DNA of 64,000 bases, from contig NC_051108.1 in NCBI RefSeq assembly GCF_901709675.1, forward strand, positions 7,176,631 through 7,240,630, written 5' to 3'. A program made the position numbers and the translations under genes. This document shows, piece by piece, positions 21,829 through 34,076 of this stretch. This DNA comes from Syngnathus acus. Lineage: Eukaryota > Chordata > Actinopteri > Syngnathiformes > Syngnathidae. A model generated the notes under the pieces. The model was given only the letters and a program-made list of their open reading frames with translations, did no database searches and was not told where the DNA came from. How positions within the stretch are numbered: the first letter of the stretch is position 1; every line of letters begins with the position of its first letter.

Positions 21829-23334
21829 CCTGGCACCCTCCCCTCACCCACTTTGAAACCTGCATCTCTACAATAAAAACATGGCTGACCCACAACTTTC
21901 TCAAACTCAACAGTGACAAAACAGAGCTCCTCCTCATAGGCACTAAATCCTTCCATAATAAAACTGGATCCATCACACTCACCATTGACTCCTCAAACAT
22001 CACTCCCTCCCCTCTGGCACGCAACCTTGGCGTTATTTTTGACCCTACACTGTCATTCCACCCTCATGTTAGCTCAGTTGTTAAGATCTACTACTTCCAC
22101 CTCCGACGCATCGCCAAAATCCGGCACTGCCTCTCTCTCCCTGCCGCTGAATCCCTCATCCACGCCTTCATCTCATCCCGGCTTGACTACTGCAACTCCC
22201 TTCTCACTGGAATCACTGCTCACTCACTCCATAGACTTCAACTAGTCCAAAACTCTGCTGCCCGCCTCCTTACCCACACCCGGTCCCGTGAACACATCAC
22301 TCCTGTTCTCCACTTCACTGGCTCCCCATTAAGGAGCGTATCATCTTCAAGATACTCCTCCTCACCTTCAAAGCCCTTCACCACCTGGCTCACACTTACC
22401 TATCCGACCTCCTTGTCCCCTACTGCCCCAACCGTCCCCTCCGATCCTCCAATACTTCACGTCTGACAGTCCCAAATAGGGGTGTAACGATTCATCGATA
22501 CACATCGATTAATCGATATAATGCTCTACGATTTGTTGGCATCGATGCTAAACGTAAACATCGATCTATATCGCCCGTTTTTGACCTCGGACATTAGACG
22601 CGACTTTATTTTGAAATCCAGTTCATTGTTGCTTGCTTCCTCTTTCCGGGAGCAGTGCGCGGCGTGTTGTGTTGTGAGCAGAGCAGGCACGTGAAAGGGG
22701 AGCCGACAACTACACGGCTCCTGGGCTGGTGCTATGGCTAGTGTCCAAGAAGACGAGGAAATTCGCTCCCCTTTGGGCTTCAAGTCATTCGTTTGGAAGC
22801 ACTTTGTAATTTCCTAAATAAAGAGTTTGCAGTACCTTGTTGATTTTGCGTATGAATTGTTATAAATCAGGATATTGTTCTATATCGATCGTAGAGCACT
22901 ATATCGTGATGTATCGTGAATGAATCACAGCAGGCTTTAAGATATCGGCAAATATCGTATCGTAGTTCTTTGTATCGATATGATATCGTATCGTGACAAA
23001 ACCCGCGATTTACACCCCTAGTCCCAAAATCTAAACTCAAATCCTTCGGTGACAGAGCCTTCTCCTGCACATCACCCCGACTCTGGAACTCTCTTCCTCA
23101 GTCTGTCTGTGACTCACTCACACTCCCCATATTTAAGTCCCGTCTAAAAACTTACCTCTTCTCTCAAGCCTATGACCTCCCCTACCCATAAATGGTTTCC
23201 TCTTCTTAATTTTATCCCATTGTCTCTTCCCTGTCCCCCTCCTCTCCTGTATGTCTTTGCCTTGTTCCCTGTAAGCGTCTTTGGGTTTTTGAAAAGCGCG
23301 ATACAAATTTAATGAATTATTATTATTATTTGCA
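21829..23334 (+). mobile_element. L2-clade LINE fragment, split by a hAT element
   Basis: The sequence AARLLTHTRSREHITPVLH and the following lines match 9412-9990 closely. It resumes after the hAT at 23029 and ends with AAAGCGCGATACAAAT and a TTATT tail. It is longer than the first copy at its 5' side (HPHVSSVVK segment near 22060) and interrupts BEL gag. Confidence 0.85.
22477..23020 (+). mobile_element. hAT non-autonomous element, 544 bp
   Basis: The terminal inverted repeats are TAGGGGTGTAA at both ends, with a perfect 8-bp duplication GTCCCAAA (22469-22476 and 23021-23028). ATCGAT-type motifs crowd both subterminal regions. A 27-codon frame at 22734-22817 (MASVQEDEEIRS, then SFVWKHF) looks like the first residues of a BED-finger hAT transposase, then stops. 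Confidence 0.92.
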
Positions 23335-23739
23335 CGTAGATATGAATCGACACCTTGCGGGGAAAGATAAGGTGCTGATGCAGACTCTACGTGTAGCCAT
23401 CTTGCCTCGTCGTGAGAGTGTAGATGTGGTGCCATTGTTGGCTCTGTGAATCGCTGTCCAGGCTCGTCTTGAGAAAATGGTTGTGATGCCAAGGTTAGCC
23501 GAGTACGAAGCTGAACAGGCTCATCCTGGGAGAGTACATGTGGCGGCGGTAGGGGCTCTGTGTATAGCTGGTTAGTGTCATCCTGAGTGAGTAGGTGCGG
23601 AGGCGGGTTGGATAATACGTTTAACGGGTCAGTTTCGGTAAGAGCGTATTCTTCCAGCGCGGCGGTTGAATGCTCCTTGGACTGCTGAGCGACATATTCT
23701 CTGGTCCGTTCCAGTGGGTTAAAGGGATTCTCATCGAGT
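23335..23739 (-). pseudogene. BEL/Pao gag, N-terminal part with degenerate peptide repeats
   Basis: The minus-strand frame is open and reads ENPFNPLERTREYV then repeated units of the form PPHLLTQDD, PPHVLSQDEP, QPFSQDEP, APHLHSHDEA. It abuts the LTR with no clear primer-binding site, so the leader may be deleted. Confidence 0.55.
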
Positions 23740-24437
23740 TGAATCTTTTAATAACAAGGGAAAGGGTGAAACTGGGAGAATACAAACCACATTGTATAAT
23801 CAGTCATACGAACTAAATGAATTAAATCAATATGAAATCTCAATCATGCTTCTATCCTATCGTCTAACATCACAGAAAATTATAATTACAGAACTCAAAA
23901 GATCTATTTCGATTCATAATAACTTAAACAAAGATACATACCAACGATGCCTTGTATAACAAAATGTAGGTAGTAGTTTTGCCGAACTGCAGGAGTAGAA
24001 CAAGCAGCGTTCTCTTCAGCTCAGTGGCTAAGTGGTAGAGTGTCCACCCTGAGACTGGAAGGTTGTGGGTTCAAACCCCGGCCGGGTCATACCAAAGACT
24101 ATAAAAATGGGACCCATTGCCTCCCTGCTTGGCACTCAGCATTAAGGGTTGGAATTGGGGGGTTAGATCACCAACTGATTCCCGAGCGCGGCACCGCTGC
24201 TGCTCACTGCTCCCCTCTCCCCCAGGGGATGGATTAAAATCACACAGGGATGGGTTAAATGCAGAGGACAAATTTCACCACACCCAGATGTGTGTGTGAC
24301 GACGATCATTGGGACTTTAACTTTAACTTTAACTTTAAAAACTGTGCTGAAACCTGCGCTTACTTCCTGATTTTAGTCATGTGACCTACTCTATCTTAAC
24401 ACTGATCACACACTACAAAGACATGAAAGACATGACA
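23740..24437 (-). repeat. BEL/Pao 5' LTR (right copy), split by a SINE
   Basis: It matches 6727-7113 on both sides of the inserted SINE. The outer end is GACATGACA (TGTCATGTC on the minus strand). Confidence 0.8.
24016..24340 (+). mobile_element. tRNA-derived SINE
   Basis: The head has tRNA-like A-box (TGGCTAAGTGG) and B-box (GGTTCAAACCCC) promoters. The body is a conserved-looking unit and the tail is CTTTAA repeated. It sits within the LTR, whose other copy lacks it. It is not a functional tRNA gene because no cloverleaf 3' half follows. Confidence 0.85.
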
Positions 24438-24689
24438 CAGTCACTTAACGCTACATTTGGACCACCTTTACTGTCCGAATGGGCAAAATTTCAGTGGCCA
24501 ACATGAGCAGGTACTTTTAAAAAAAAAATAGGACATGCCGTTTGGTGGTGTCCAATTTTGTTTGTTGTCCGCCCGCGACAGCTTGTGATGGCTCTGGCAT
24601 AATTGACAGTTCACAGTTCGGCGCTTTTTGTCTACATAAGTATTTTTAGCCTGTATTACCATTCACAAATCCATTAGTGATTTGCCCCT

Positions 24690-24850
24690 TCCAAACGGTT
24701 GCCTCGCTCGAGTGTTATTGATGAGCCGGCAGGCGCTCCGGCACGTCGGCGCGAGCGCGTAAAAGTGTCGTAAAGCGCCTTGAGTGACGAGCAAATTGCC
24801 GCATAAATACAGAGCGTTTACCGTTTTATCTTCATTTGGAATGCATTGGA
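24690..24850. promoter_or_regulatory. Candidate non-coding regulatory block
   Basis: CpG-rich sequence next to AT cores such as GAGCAAATTGCC, GCATAAATAC and CATTTGGAATGCATT resembles an enhancer with POU or homeodomain sites. It is unproven. Confidence 0.2.
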
Positions 24851-26207
24851 AGCTTTTTAGTGGTGGGTGAAGGGAGTTGGAGGGAAGTGTGCCCCCCGCC
24901 TCCTGACATGATCTGAGGCGTGCAATTCTCCCAGGCTTAGCACAAAAACATCATAGATGAAATACAGTCGTGGATGAGGAGCTTCTGGTGATGGGAACCT
25001 GGCTGGGACAGAGATGGGGACCCCCTGCAGTGCAGAGGATTGAACCTTCATTGTCTTAAACACATATATACCTGGATATACCTTGACATATTTACAATAG
25101 TGGCTTTATTGTTTGGATAGATTCTCTTCACAGCAGTCTTGCAGTCACATGGTGAAATAGCAAATAGCGGGATAGCTATAGAGGTGTTACTTCCATTCAG
25201 TAGAGATTAGATTGATGTGAGGTAGCATCACGGTCCTGCTTGGATTTCATTATTCTAAAAAAGTATTTTCTGACAAATACTTGTCCAATGACCTACAGTG
25301 GACCCTCTCTATTCACAATGTACCTCATAGTTGCAATAAGTTGTCAGCAAAGTTGTTAGCTCGTCTAAGGAACCTAATGCATTAAGCTAATCGGACTGTC
25401 ATATGGCAAAACTATTGAACTTATTTAGAAACTATTGATATGAATATATAAAAAAAAATATTGCCCAAATTGCAGCCTTTACCATTTGAAAATTGCATTC
25501 TACGATTTGAATTTGATTAATAGTTCGCCGCTTCAGGAAGAATAGTAGTTTTCTGCAGCACAGCCATATTTATATCAAAACACCTGTGTTTCAGGAAAGA
25601 GAGATGCAAAAAGGAAGGACAGAATCACGTTGCCCCCCAACACCTACCCACCTCCCTCCCATCCTGCCATTTTTTTCCCCACATTGCGTCCTAGCTGATC
25701 CCAGCCATCTGCCTGTGGATATGAATGTTGGCGGAATGTGTCGACACGCCGCGGAAGGGGGAAATGAAAATGAAATGAGCCGAGCTCCCCCTCTCGCTCA
25801 CTTTCTCTCTCCCTGCTGATCCTGCCGCTCGCAGCTCTGTCCTCTCCTAAATCTCATCGCCTCCTCCCTCGCTTCCTCCCTCCCTCCTTCCTTCGCCTCT
25901 GTATCATCCTCATCCCTCCACCCCCCACCCTCTCGGGTAATCAGCGTGCTCCCTCATTCCACGGCGCACAGAGACACATTGATCTGGCAGCACGCACTCA
26001 CCCGTCAGCCGGCGCATGCCTCCACACACACGCGCACACACACATACGCCGCCGCTGTCTTCTCACACACATTAACACACACACATGCATTGATCTGGCC
26101 TGCGGGTCAAGTTCAATAGGAACAGCCTTCCCCCCCTCCTCCCTATATTACCTCCCCTTTTCATCCCCCCCACACACATGGACACATACACCCACGCACA
26201 CCCACGC

Positions 26208-26312
<105 letters not shown>

Positions 26313-26799
26313 ATAGACAATTGGGGAATTGACAAATCACTTTCAGCTCTTGCGCATGCACATCAAAACACTTATTTTCCCCACAAACAAGTGAAATCAA
26401 AATGATGAAAACAACAAAATACTACACGCGTCCTGCAGCGCCAAACAGGGGTGGAGGTGGGGTGGGGGGGATAGGGGGGGTAGACTCATGCACAGACAGG
26501 CAGAAAATCAAAGAACTGGAGACACACAAGCCAAAGCATGCTGGGATTGTTTAGGAAAGGGAATCCCACTTGAGTGAAATCCCCCCCACCCCATTTCTCT
26601 AATTTTCTGCTCTTTTATGATGCTGGAGTAATTTATCCCTACGAGAGGCGAGGAGACAGCCACGGCCAGCAAAGGTGGGGGAGGGAGGGGACTCACACAT
26701 TTGGCACGACTCTCTGATTTAGCCAAGCAAATTTAATTTTGTTTGCTTTATGCGTGAGCGAGAGAGAGGGGGGAAAAAAATCTGCAAGGACTTGTGTTG

Positions 26800-26945
26800 A
26801 TTTCCACCGGAGGCAGAAGCAGCGCTAATGGGAGTTAGTGCCGCGTTCTAGCGGGCTACGCCGCTTGCCGAATTAGCCTCATGCATATATTTAACGCCGA
26901 CCTGCCGCACAAATTAGCCTGGCGGTACATGTAGCCTAGCACCTC
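26800..26945. promoter_or_regulatory. Candidate non-coding regulatory block with POU-like site
   Basis: CATGCATATATTTAAC resembles a POU class III site (CAT, spacer, TAAT type), and two AATTAGCCT cores flank it in GC-rich text. Conservation could not be checked. Confidence 0.25.
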
Positions 26946-27059
26946 TCCAGTGAGACTTTGAGATCTGAGCTGCAAATTAATTGGCTAGGTTCGCCTACGA
27001 GTGTGTGCGCGCGTGAGTCAACCCCCCCCAACCAACCCCACTCCCCCATCCTCCTAGCC

Positions 27060-27618
27060 AAAATGATGCTGACCTCTCATCTATCCAAGACTTGTACCTG
27101 TCCAGGACCAGGAATCGTGCAAGTAACATCTCTACAGACCCTTCTCACTCAGGTCACAGTCTGTTTGAACTACTCCCCTCTGGACGCTGTACACCAAAAC
27201 CAGCAGACGCAGACACAGCTTCTTCCCCCAAGCTGTCGCTCTGATGAACTCACACCACTCATAGAGTCTCAGAGACATTGCTGTGCAATAACATCCTGCC
27301 CTCAATGCTTTATCTTTGGATTGTCCTTATTATGTGTACTATGTGTCCTCTCTGCATCCATTGGAGCCTGGTCATCCTGGAAGAGGGATCCTCCCATCTG
27401 TGGTCACTTCTCAAGGTTTCTCATTTCCCCTAGTAGGAGTTTTGAGTTTTTCCTTGCCCTCCTGGGAGTTCAAGATCAGGGAATGCTTGAAAACAATTGT
27501 CATTTTTTTGCAAATGTCGTCCTGAATGTTGTTAGCCACCTAAATGTTGTACAGAGGCCGAGATCTACTGGAGTCAAATTCCTTGTTTGGCATGCTCAAA
27601 CTTGGCCAATAAAATATC

Positions 27619-27655
<37 letters not shown>
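27060..27655 (+). mobile_element. LINE 3' end, same family as the copy at 49795-51900
   Basis: It begins in the C-terminal coding text (ATCCAAGACTTGTACCTGTC, matching 51662 onward), is frameshifted, and continues through the 3' UTR to AAATATCTATTG and an ATTG tetramer tail. Confidence 0.85.
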
Positions 27656-27657
<2 letters not shown>

Positions 27658-28589
27658 ACGCATTTGAGATGCATGGAAAAAGGCGTGTTGGCACAAATAG
27701 GAAGCGCTACAACTTGTCATGTGAAAGTCTTCCTTTGGTTTTCTGCTATTAGCTTGTCTTAGCTTCTCATGAAATGAGTTGTAATAACTGAATGAGATTT
27801 ATGCAAGACTTAGCGTTGAGCTAAGTCAACCAAGTGCTGAAACTTTTGGTTCAAAGTCTTCATAGTGAGGTCACTTGAACAACCCGATAGACTTAAAAAA
27901 AAAAAAAAAAAAAAGAAATTACGTGTCTCCCTTGCCGCTTTCCCTCGCCACACCGCCACATTGATCGGTTATCGGGAATTGATATGCGGACCCGTTCTGG
28001 CGAAATCCATGCTTACGAGCGCTCATGTCAATCTTCCGTTAGAGTGTGAAACAGTCGATCACGTCCGTCGCTTTTATCGCTTTTGGTGTCCAAAGGAGCA
28101 AGCGGGTGGAGACGCAACAATTAGTTTGTTTTGCTGATTATCCAACTGTTCCTACAAAATTGGACATCGCAGTTGTCCAAAATTTCCAGGCCAACCCTTG
28201 ATTGATTTATGAATCGATCAAGACGCGCGTCTCGGCAGTCGCGTGGGTACGTTGCATGTCTTGACGGGGGAACCGAGTCGGCGCTGAAGCACATATCGAC
28301 TCCACGCGTGTCCATTTGCATGGCTACATGCAGACTTATCTGCCGCAGAGGCCGCGCCGCGTGGACATGTATGGAGATTTACTTGCGTTTTAACCCCGGG
28401 GTTAGCCATCAGTATTGATCGCAACAGACTTAGCCTGATTTTAATCCCCGCTCAGCTCGGGACTATCGATCGGGGGCACTGCGCTTTCAAGTAGGTTTAA
28501 CGACTTACCTGTGCCTCCTCCTCCCTCCTCTGCTCGAGAGTTTTTCCGTTAGCAAGCCCGCAAGCCCGCAAGAGCGAAGGCCGCGCGGC

Positions 28590-28800
28590 GCTTTGGAGCA
28601 TCCGAGGAGGCCGCTTGTAAAATATGACTGGCATGCGTCGACTTTTATTTTCCTCGCCTTGTGTATGACATTATAAAGCCGGCGATGACACGCCGCACCA
28701 GTGTCAGGCTAAAAACATCTGCCGGTGAATTACGGGCGCTCATCCGTGAGCTTCGGAGCCTCCCTTTATGTCTTTATGGCTCCTCTGAAGATGCTTTGGT
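28590..28800. promoter_or_regulatory. Candidate non-coding regulatory block
   Basis: CTTTTATTTTCC, CATTATAAAGCC and GAATTACGGG motifs lie in CpG-rich sequence. The composition differs from the flanks. Function is a guess. Confidence 0.2.
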
Positions 28801-29338
28801 GAGACAACATGGGACGTCTGCAGGAGCGGATTTATAGATGCACCCAAACGCTGGTCACCCTTGATTGGTGCGGCATAGAGGATGGAGGACAAGTGTGTGT
28901 GTGCTTTGATGTTTCTCCTCCATTTGTCCTCCCAGAGAGGCAGATCCAGGCGAAGGAGGAAATAAATAGGAGATAGAGTAAATCAATGCTATAGAGAACT
29001 AAACTAACCTCAAGGCGAACCAAGCACCTTGTCCTCCCGCCCCTGTCCATTCCACTACACTTCAAATTGTTCCCATCATGACCCCCCCCCAATAGAAATA
29101 CCTGATTTTTTAGCGTAGGATGTGGAAGACCCTTCTGTGATTAAAACAAATGTGTGAGGCAGATGGAGGCAAACGCTGGCAACGAGTGTGTATAGATTGG
29201 GATTACAGGGGCAGGGGCGCGCTCACGACCAAAAGCTCTTCAGTGTGTTTTCCATTCAACCTTAAGTCCTTTAAGACCTCCTCGTCTCTTCTGAGTGAGG
29301 CACACTGAGATGTGATCTAATGCCGAGTGCCACATGAG

Positions 29339-29450
<112 letters not shown>

Positions 29451-30249
29451 TGTGAGATGTGACTCTTTGATGAGACCCCTGCTGGTGTATGTACGTGTGT
29501 GTGCAGCTGCACATTTAAGAGTGACGGAGGCGTGTGTGTGTGAGAGTGCATTCGGCCTCATCCCTGAAGGGTTGTTTGGGCTATTATGTGCAGGTTTTCC
29601 CTTTTGGAGAGATTGAGTTGGGGGGGGGGGGGGTGCGCGAGGTCTCTGGGTTTTGCATTCAGATGTAATTAGCAGCCACAAAGGCCTGGTTAAAGCTGGA
29701 ATCCTCCAATCTGCACTCTGGCTTTGATTGTGTGGGCCAGCTGTGGAGGAATGGCCATTATCTCCATGTGTCCGGCAGCATAAAAGAACCCCCCCCCCTC
29801 CCCCACCTGACCCTCCTCTATAGCCCAACACACAAACACACACACAGCCCTTGTCCAGTTAGTCCAGCATTTGGGTTCCCACAGGGGGAGGGACACGAGT
29901 CAGTCACACAAAAAAAATGCTCCCCAAAATGTTGCTTTCTTAGTGTAGGAGATCCAGATGAATATTCACCTCCCCCCTCCCCTCTGCAAAATTCTCCTGG
30001 GAAAGAAGCCTCACGTGGCTTTTTAGTCAAAGTTGTTTTTGTTCTATTCTGTGTGCATTTAATCATAGATGTCCGACAAACAGTTCGGGGACACTTAGGC
30101 CCATTAGTCCTGTGCAGAAATTGAATCTTCCCTGCAATTGAGGCCGTTTAATTAGTATTAATTTAACGCTCAGATTCTCCATCATTAAGCGAGACTTGGA
30201 CCCACAACAACAGGCGGAGACTGTGTGTGTTGTGTGTTGTGTGTGTTGT

Positions 30250-30570
30250 TTTGACAGCACAGCCAGTCTTTTGACTCAAATTAACGGCGACCTCTTCGGC
30301 GTGTAAAAAGCGGGATTCGCATCGTTTATGCGTTATTAAGTCCCCTAATTGGGCAGCCAGTAGTTTGCATATTAGACTATTAGGCTAATATGTTTTGCTC
30401 CTCTTGGCTGCACGGCCCTCGCCAGAGCCCCCGGCGACACATTTGGTGATTCTGGGAATTACGCTCTAATCGTAAAGCAGTGTTCTTTTGATCCCCCACA
30501 ATTCCGTTCCGGACGCGCGTCCTCGCCTCAATTTGATTTAACACGTTTATTAATTAGCCCTTCCTGTGTA
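30250..30570. promoter_or_regulatory. Candidate enhancer about 2 kb upstream of pou3f2
   Basis: The block contains CCTAATTGGG, an octamer-like GTTTGCATATTAG, GGCTAATATG, GAATTACGC, TCTAATCG and TTAATTAGCC within about 300 bases of otherwise GC-rich text. The density of homeodomain and POU cores is the highest that I noticed near the gene. Confidence 0.35.
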
Positions 30571-32159
30571 AGTCTTCATTTTGCATCTGCAAGGCAAAGT
30601 TTTATTGCTGTTGACGTGTGTAGCCGACTTGATATGAACATTTGAAGGTTGACTTTGATATTTATTATTTTGTCCTTTGGGTTCATTTAACCTCTGCGTG
30701 TTATCTTTTGCTTCTGGTGCCCAAGTTTAAGACAATTTTTTTTTCAGGGTGTTTGAGTATAGTTTGAAGTAGAGGTGTCAACTAATCAACTAATTGTTCA
30801 TCAAATTAATCGCCAGCTATTTTGATAAGCAATCACTAAACAATACCAAATAACAAAAATGTGTTTATATAATTATATATTTTATTTTCATTTTTCCCCC
30901 CCACTGTGACCTCTGATGAAAAGGATTTCACTGTCGTTCTTGTAGTGTATTGTAGCAGTGTAGCCCCCACCCCGATGGGCTTAGTGAGACAACAGCATGC
31001 CTCCATCGCAAAGTTTAGCCAACAAGCAGGTGGAGGAGGGCACTGTGGGCTGAGGGTCTCTATTCTGTTTAGCCCCTCGCTGCCCTCACCAAACACCCTC
31101 CCTCCCTCCCTCCCTCCCTCCTTCCCTCCTTCTTCTCCTTGCCATTATTTGTCCTGAGCGCGCAGCCCCCAATGGGCCCTTTTGGAAGGCGGCAAAAAGA
31201 AGAAGAAGAGCGATTGCAGCTGTGACGTGGGCGTTGTTGTTCCATTCAGCGCCCTCGCCATGGCAACGGGGCAAAAGGCCTTTGGAAGCATGCAGCTTGG
31301 CTGGCTGGACAGCGCAGCCAGCTGGAAGTCTCTCTCCAGCTCCAATGCTTGCTAAATATCCCAAATATTCCTCTAGAGACAATGCCGCAATGTTCAACTT
31401 GTCTCATCATTGTTAGTTCACTTAGCACTTGTTACTTGAATCGAGTCAGTACGTCGGGTATTAATTACCCAGCATTGGCTCTGTCCACTTTGCTCTTAGT
31501 ACTGGGTTAGCAATTTCTGCGGCTTTTTTTCTTCTCAGGTTTTGTTTTCGTATTTGCATGGCAGTTTGAATGAGATGCTCAAAGTGTTGTTGTGTCTTCT
31601 GTATTTACATAAATACATATACAGAAAAGGCTGTCCTCAAAATCACTTTCTGAAGTGCCTATTGTGAGTTTGCCATTCATTTACAAGGTAATTATGAGAC
31701 CGTAACGACGTCATTAACAGCGCTCCAGAACAATTTTTTTATTTGACTGCTGACTAAATGACATTGTTCATTAAATAAAAATACCTGATTTAGGAGTAGG
31801 AAATGATGGGAAGGATTCTGGCTGTGTTTGCAATCATCCTCTCGTTCCCTACTTCCTAATCACTGTAGGTGGGCTTTTTGGTGAATTATATACAGTATTT
31901 AAAAGTCCAGCCACTGAATGGAGGGTTGCAGCAATTTTAGAAGACTAAATGAAAACGTTTGTGAACGCTTGTCCCTGATTGACAGGTGATCAATCCCAAC
32001 AGGGATGCATGAATGAGAGCGAGCCTTGTGTATGCGTGCGCGCGCGCGTGTGTGTGTTTACACTTTGCCTCCGCCGTAGTGAGCTCCAGCACGCTGCAGG
32101 ACCGCTCGTAGTATTGTGGGGCCGAGGGGATGGGATGAGGGGGGCTTGTGCACAATCTC
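30571..32159. other. Immediate upstream flank of pou3f2
   Basis: No gene or clear transposon was seen. A CCCT/CCTT tetramer run lies at 31096-31130. Confidence 0.4.
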
Positions 32160-32391
32160 CCGTGACCAATGAGCGGGGTGCTGTCAGGGGTAACCACATG
32201 TGTCAGCCACTCTCGGCCAATAAAGAGAGGAGCGAGGCGGACCACAGGTGCGCGCCTCTGCCTGCGTCCCCTTGGCACAGCGCCCCGGAGATGCTGGAGA
32301 GAGACGCCTGGCTGTCCCGTGGCGCGCACCGCTTTCCCGTCGAAGGCACCCTCTTCCCGACTTCCCCCTCCTACACCCCACTCGGGCGGTG
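32160..32391 (+). promoter_or_regulatory. Probable pou3f2 core promoter and 5' UTR
   Basis: This GC-rich, CpG-rich stretch directly precedes the pou3f2 start codon. Two CCAAT boxes are visible at 32166-32170 and 32217-32221, the second running into an AATAAAG-like AT patch. No clear TATA box is evident. The assignment rests on position and CCAAT motifs; the transcription start was not determined. Confidence 0.45.
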
Positions 32392-33546
32392 ATGGCGACC
32401 GCCACGTCCAACCACTTCAGCGTCCTAAGCAGCCCCGGCAGCCCTCCGCCGCAGCAGCAGTCGGAGTCCGGGACCATGCAGCAGCAACAGCAGCAGCAGT
32501 ACAGGGACGCGCACGCCCTGCTCCAAAGCGACTACGGCGCGCACCCGCTCAGCCACGCGCACCAGTGGATCGCGGCGCTGTCTCACCACGGGGACGCCGG
32601 CGCCCCGTGGCCGTCCAGCCCGCTCGGGGAGCAGGACGTGAAGCCCGTGTTGCACGACGGCGACCGCGAGGAGATGCGCGACTCCGGCGGCGGCGACGCG
32701 CAACAGCGACACCCTCACCCCGCGCACCAGCCCGCGCATCACGACGCCAGAGCATGGCGCGCCGGCAGCACCGCCTCCGCGCATATCCCCGCTATGGCGA
32801 CATCTGAGGGCCAAGGTCTGCTCTACTCCCAATCCGGCTTCGGCTTGATGGCCGGCGGGGAGCAGCAAGGCGGCATGCACCACCATGCGCACCCGCATGT
32901 GCACCACCAGCCGCTTGGTCGGGACGACGAACAGCACAGCCACAGCCCGCACCTGAGCGACCACGGAGGCGGGCCGCCGCCGCCCCAGCACCAGGACCAT
33001 TCGGATGAGGATACGCCGACCTCAGACGAGCTTGAGCAGTTCGCCAAACAGTTCAAGCAGCGGCGCATTAAATTGGGCTTCACCCAGGCCGACGTGGGTC
33101 TGGCCCTGGGGACCCTGTACGGCAATGTCTTCTCGCAGACTACCATCTGCAGGTTCGAGGCGCTGCAGCTGAGCTTCAAGAACATGTGCAAGCTAAAGCC
33201 GCTGCTGAACAAGTGGCTAGAGGAGGCCGACTCCACCTCGGGGAGCCCCACCAGCCTGGACAAGATCGCAGCGCAGGGCCGCAAGCGAAAAAAGAGGACC
33301 TCCATCGAGGTGGGCGTCAAGGGGGCCCTGGAGAGTCACTTCCTCAAGTGCCCCAAGCCCGGGGCGGCCGAGATCAACTCGCTGGCGGACAGCCTGCAGC
33401 TGGAGAAGGAGGTGGTCCGGGTCTGGTTCTGTAACAGGAGGCAAAAGGAGAAGCGGATGACGCCCGCCGGGGGACCTCTGCCGGGTGGGGAGGACATGTA
33501 CGGGGACAGCCCTCCGCACCACGGAGGACAGACCCCTGTGCAGTGA
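32392..33546 (+). CDS. pou3f2: POU domain class 3 transcription factor (Brn-2 type), single exon
   Basis: This intronless gene encodes 384 aa, a nuclear transcription factor that binds octamer-like DNA in neural progenitors and neurons. The N-terminus [14 protein letters not shown] matches the POU3F family start. A glutamine run lies near residues 30-36 and a His-rich stretch near 160-176. The POU-specific domain covers about 208-282 ([20 protein letters not shown]), followed by a linker and a homeodomain at about 298-357 with the recognition helix [10 protein letters not shown] (Asn348). The features [15 protein letters not shown] and the C-terminus [11 protein letters not shown] fit POU3F2 better than POU3F1/3/4. 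The frame is open upstream to an in-frame ATG at 32248, but the family start at 32392 is clearly the real one. The gene lies in a GC-rich, CpG-dense island. Synteny with faxc and ccnc supports pou3f2. Which teleost paralogue (a or b) it is cannot be told. Confidence 0.96.
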   Translation: MATATSNHFSVLSSPGSPPPQQQSESGTMQQQQQQQYRDAHALLQSDYGAHPLSHAHQWIAALSHHGDAGAPWPSSPLGEQDVKPVLHDGDREEMRDSGGGDAQQRHPHPAHQPAHHDARAWRAGSTASAHIPAMATSEGQGLLYSQSGFGLMAGGEQQGGMHHHAHPHVHHQPLGRDDEQHSHSPHLSDHGGGPPPPQHQDHSDEDTPTSDELEQFAKQFKQRRIKLGFTQADVGLALGTLYGNVFSQTTICRFEALQLSFKNMCKLKPLLNKWLEEADSTSGSPTSLDKIAAQGRKRKKRTSIEVGVKGALESHFLKCPKPGAAEINSLADSLQLEKEVVRVWFCNRRQKEKRMTPAGGPLPGGEDMYGDSPPHHGGQTPVQ

Positions 33547-34031
33547 CAGCACCCCCTGCGCGCTTGGACCCTTTCGTTTTCCTTTTTCTAAGATAAATGT
33601 TGCGAGGACGCGAGTAGGATTTACAGTGCAGGTGCCAAAAGCAGCAGGCATGTGGACGGATGCTCCTTCGCGCTGCGGAACTCGCGGCGACTATTATGGG
33701 ATGTATTCTTCGTATTCATTATTACGGGACGTGCTTCATGCTGCCGTGTGAGCCAAGCAAACGCCTTTTGTGCGTCACTGTGACCAATTGTGGACACGCA
33801 CGCACACACACACGCGCGCGCGCGCACACACACACAAAGGAAGGCTCCGTTTGTGGACTTGTCCACGGGGGTTGGGCAGGAGGGGGAATGTTCTCGCGTG
33901 GGCTGGATGAACCGCAGTGAGTAAAAGTGGGTAAATAAACGCCATCTTTGCGTGGAACAAAAGCAGCAGGGGTTCCGACAGCTGCAGACACCCGCCTGCT
34001 CTTTGGCTCACAATTACAGGCCAGCAACAGC

Positions 34032-34033
<2 letters not shown>

Positions 34034-34076
<43 letters not shown>
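34034..34076 (+). repeat. (ATT)n microsatellite
   Basis: About 14 ATT units in the pou3f2 3' region. Confidence 0.95.

Larger units (their letters stand above)
6727..24437 (-). mobile_element. BEL/Pao LTR retrotransposon, internally deleted and carrying nested insertions
   Basis: Two direct repeats (6727-7113 and 23740-24437) frame gag, protease, an RNase H end and integrase sequences, all on the minus strand. Read from right to left the order is LTR, gag, protease, RNase H C-terminus, integrase, LTR. Reverse transcriptase is missing. Four separate insertions inflate the element to 17.7 kb: an LTR element at 8194-15742, a hAT with a LINE at 16082-19259, an L2 LINE with a hAT at about 21829-23334, and a SINE in the right LTR. 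The gag-pol text is frameshifted, so the copy is dead. Confidence 0.85.

Noticed and set aside
24016-24090. tRNA gene
   Set aside because: A and B boxes are present, but the following sequence is a SINE body with a CTTTAA tail and no proper acceptor-stem partner.
32248-32391. N-terminal extension of pou3f2 from an upstream in-frame ATG
   Set aside because: The extra 48 residues do not resemble any POU3F protein, and the family start MATA sits at 32392.
32425-33000. 191-codon antisense frame over pou3f2
   Set aside because: It is a shadow of the GC-rich coding sequence with no homology.
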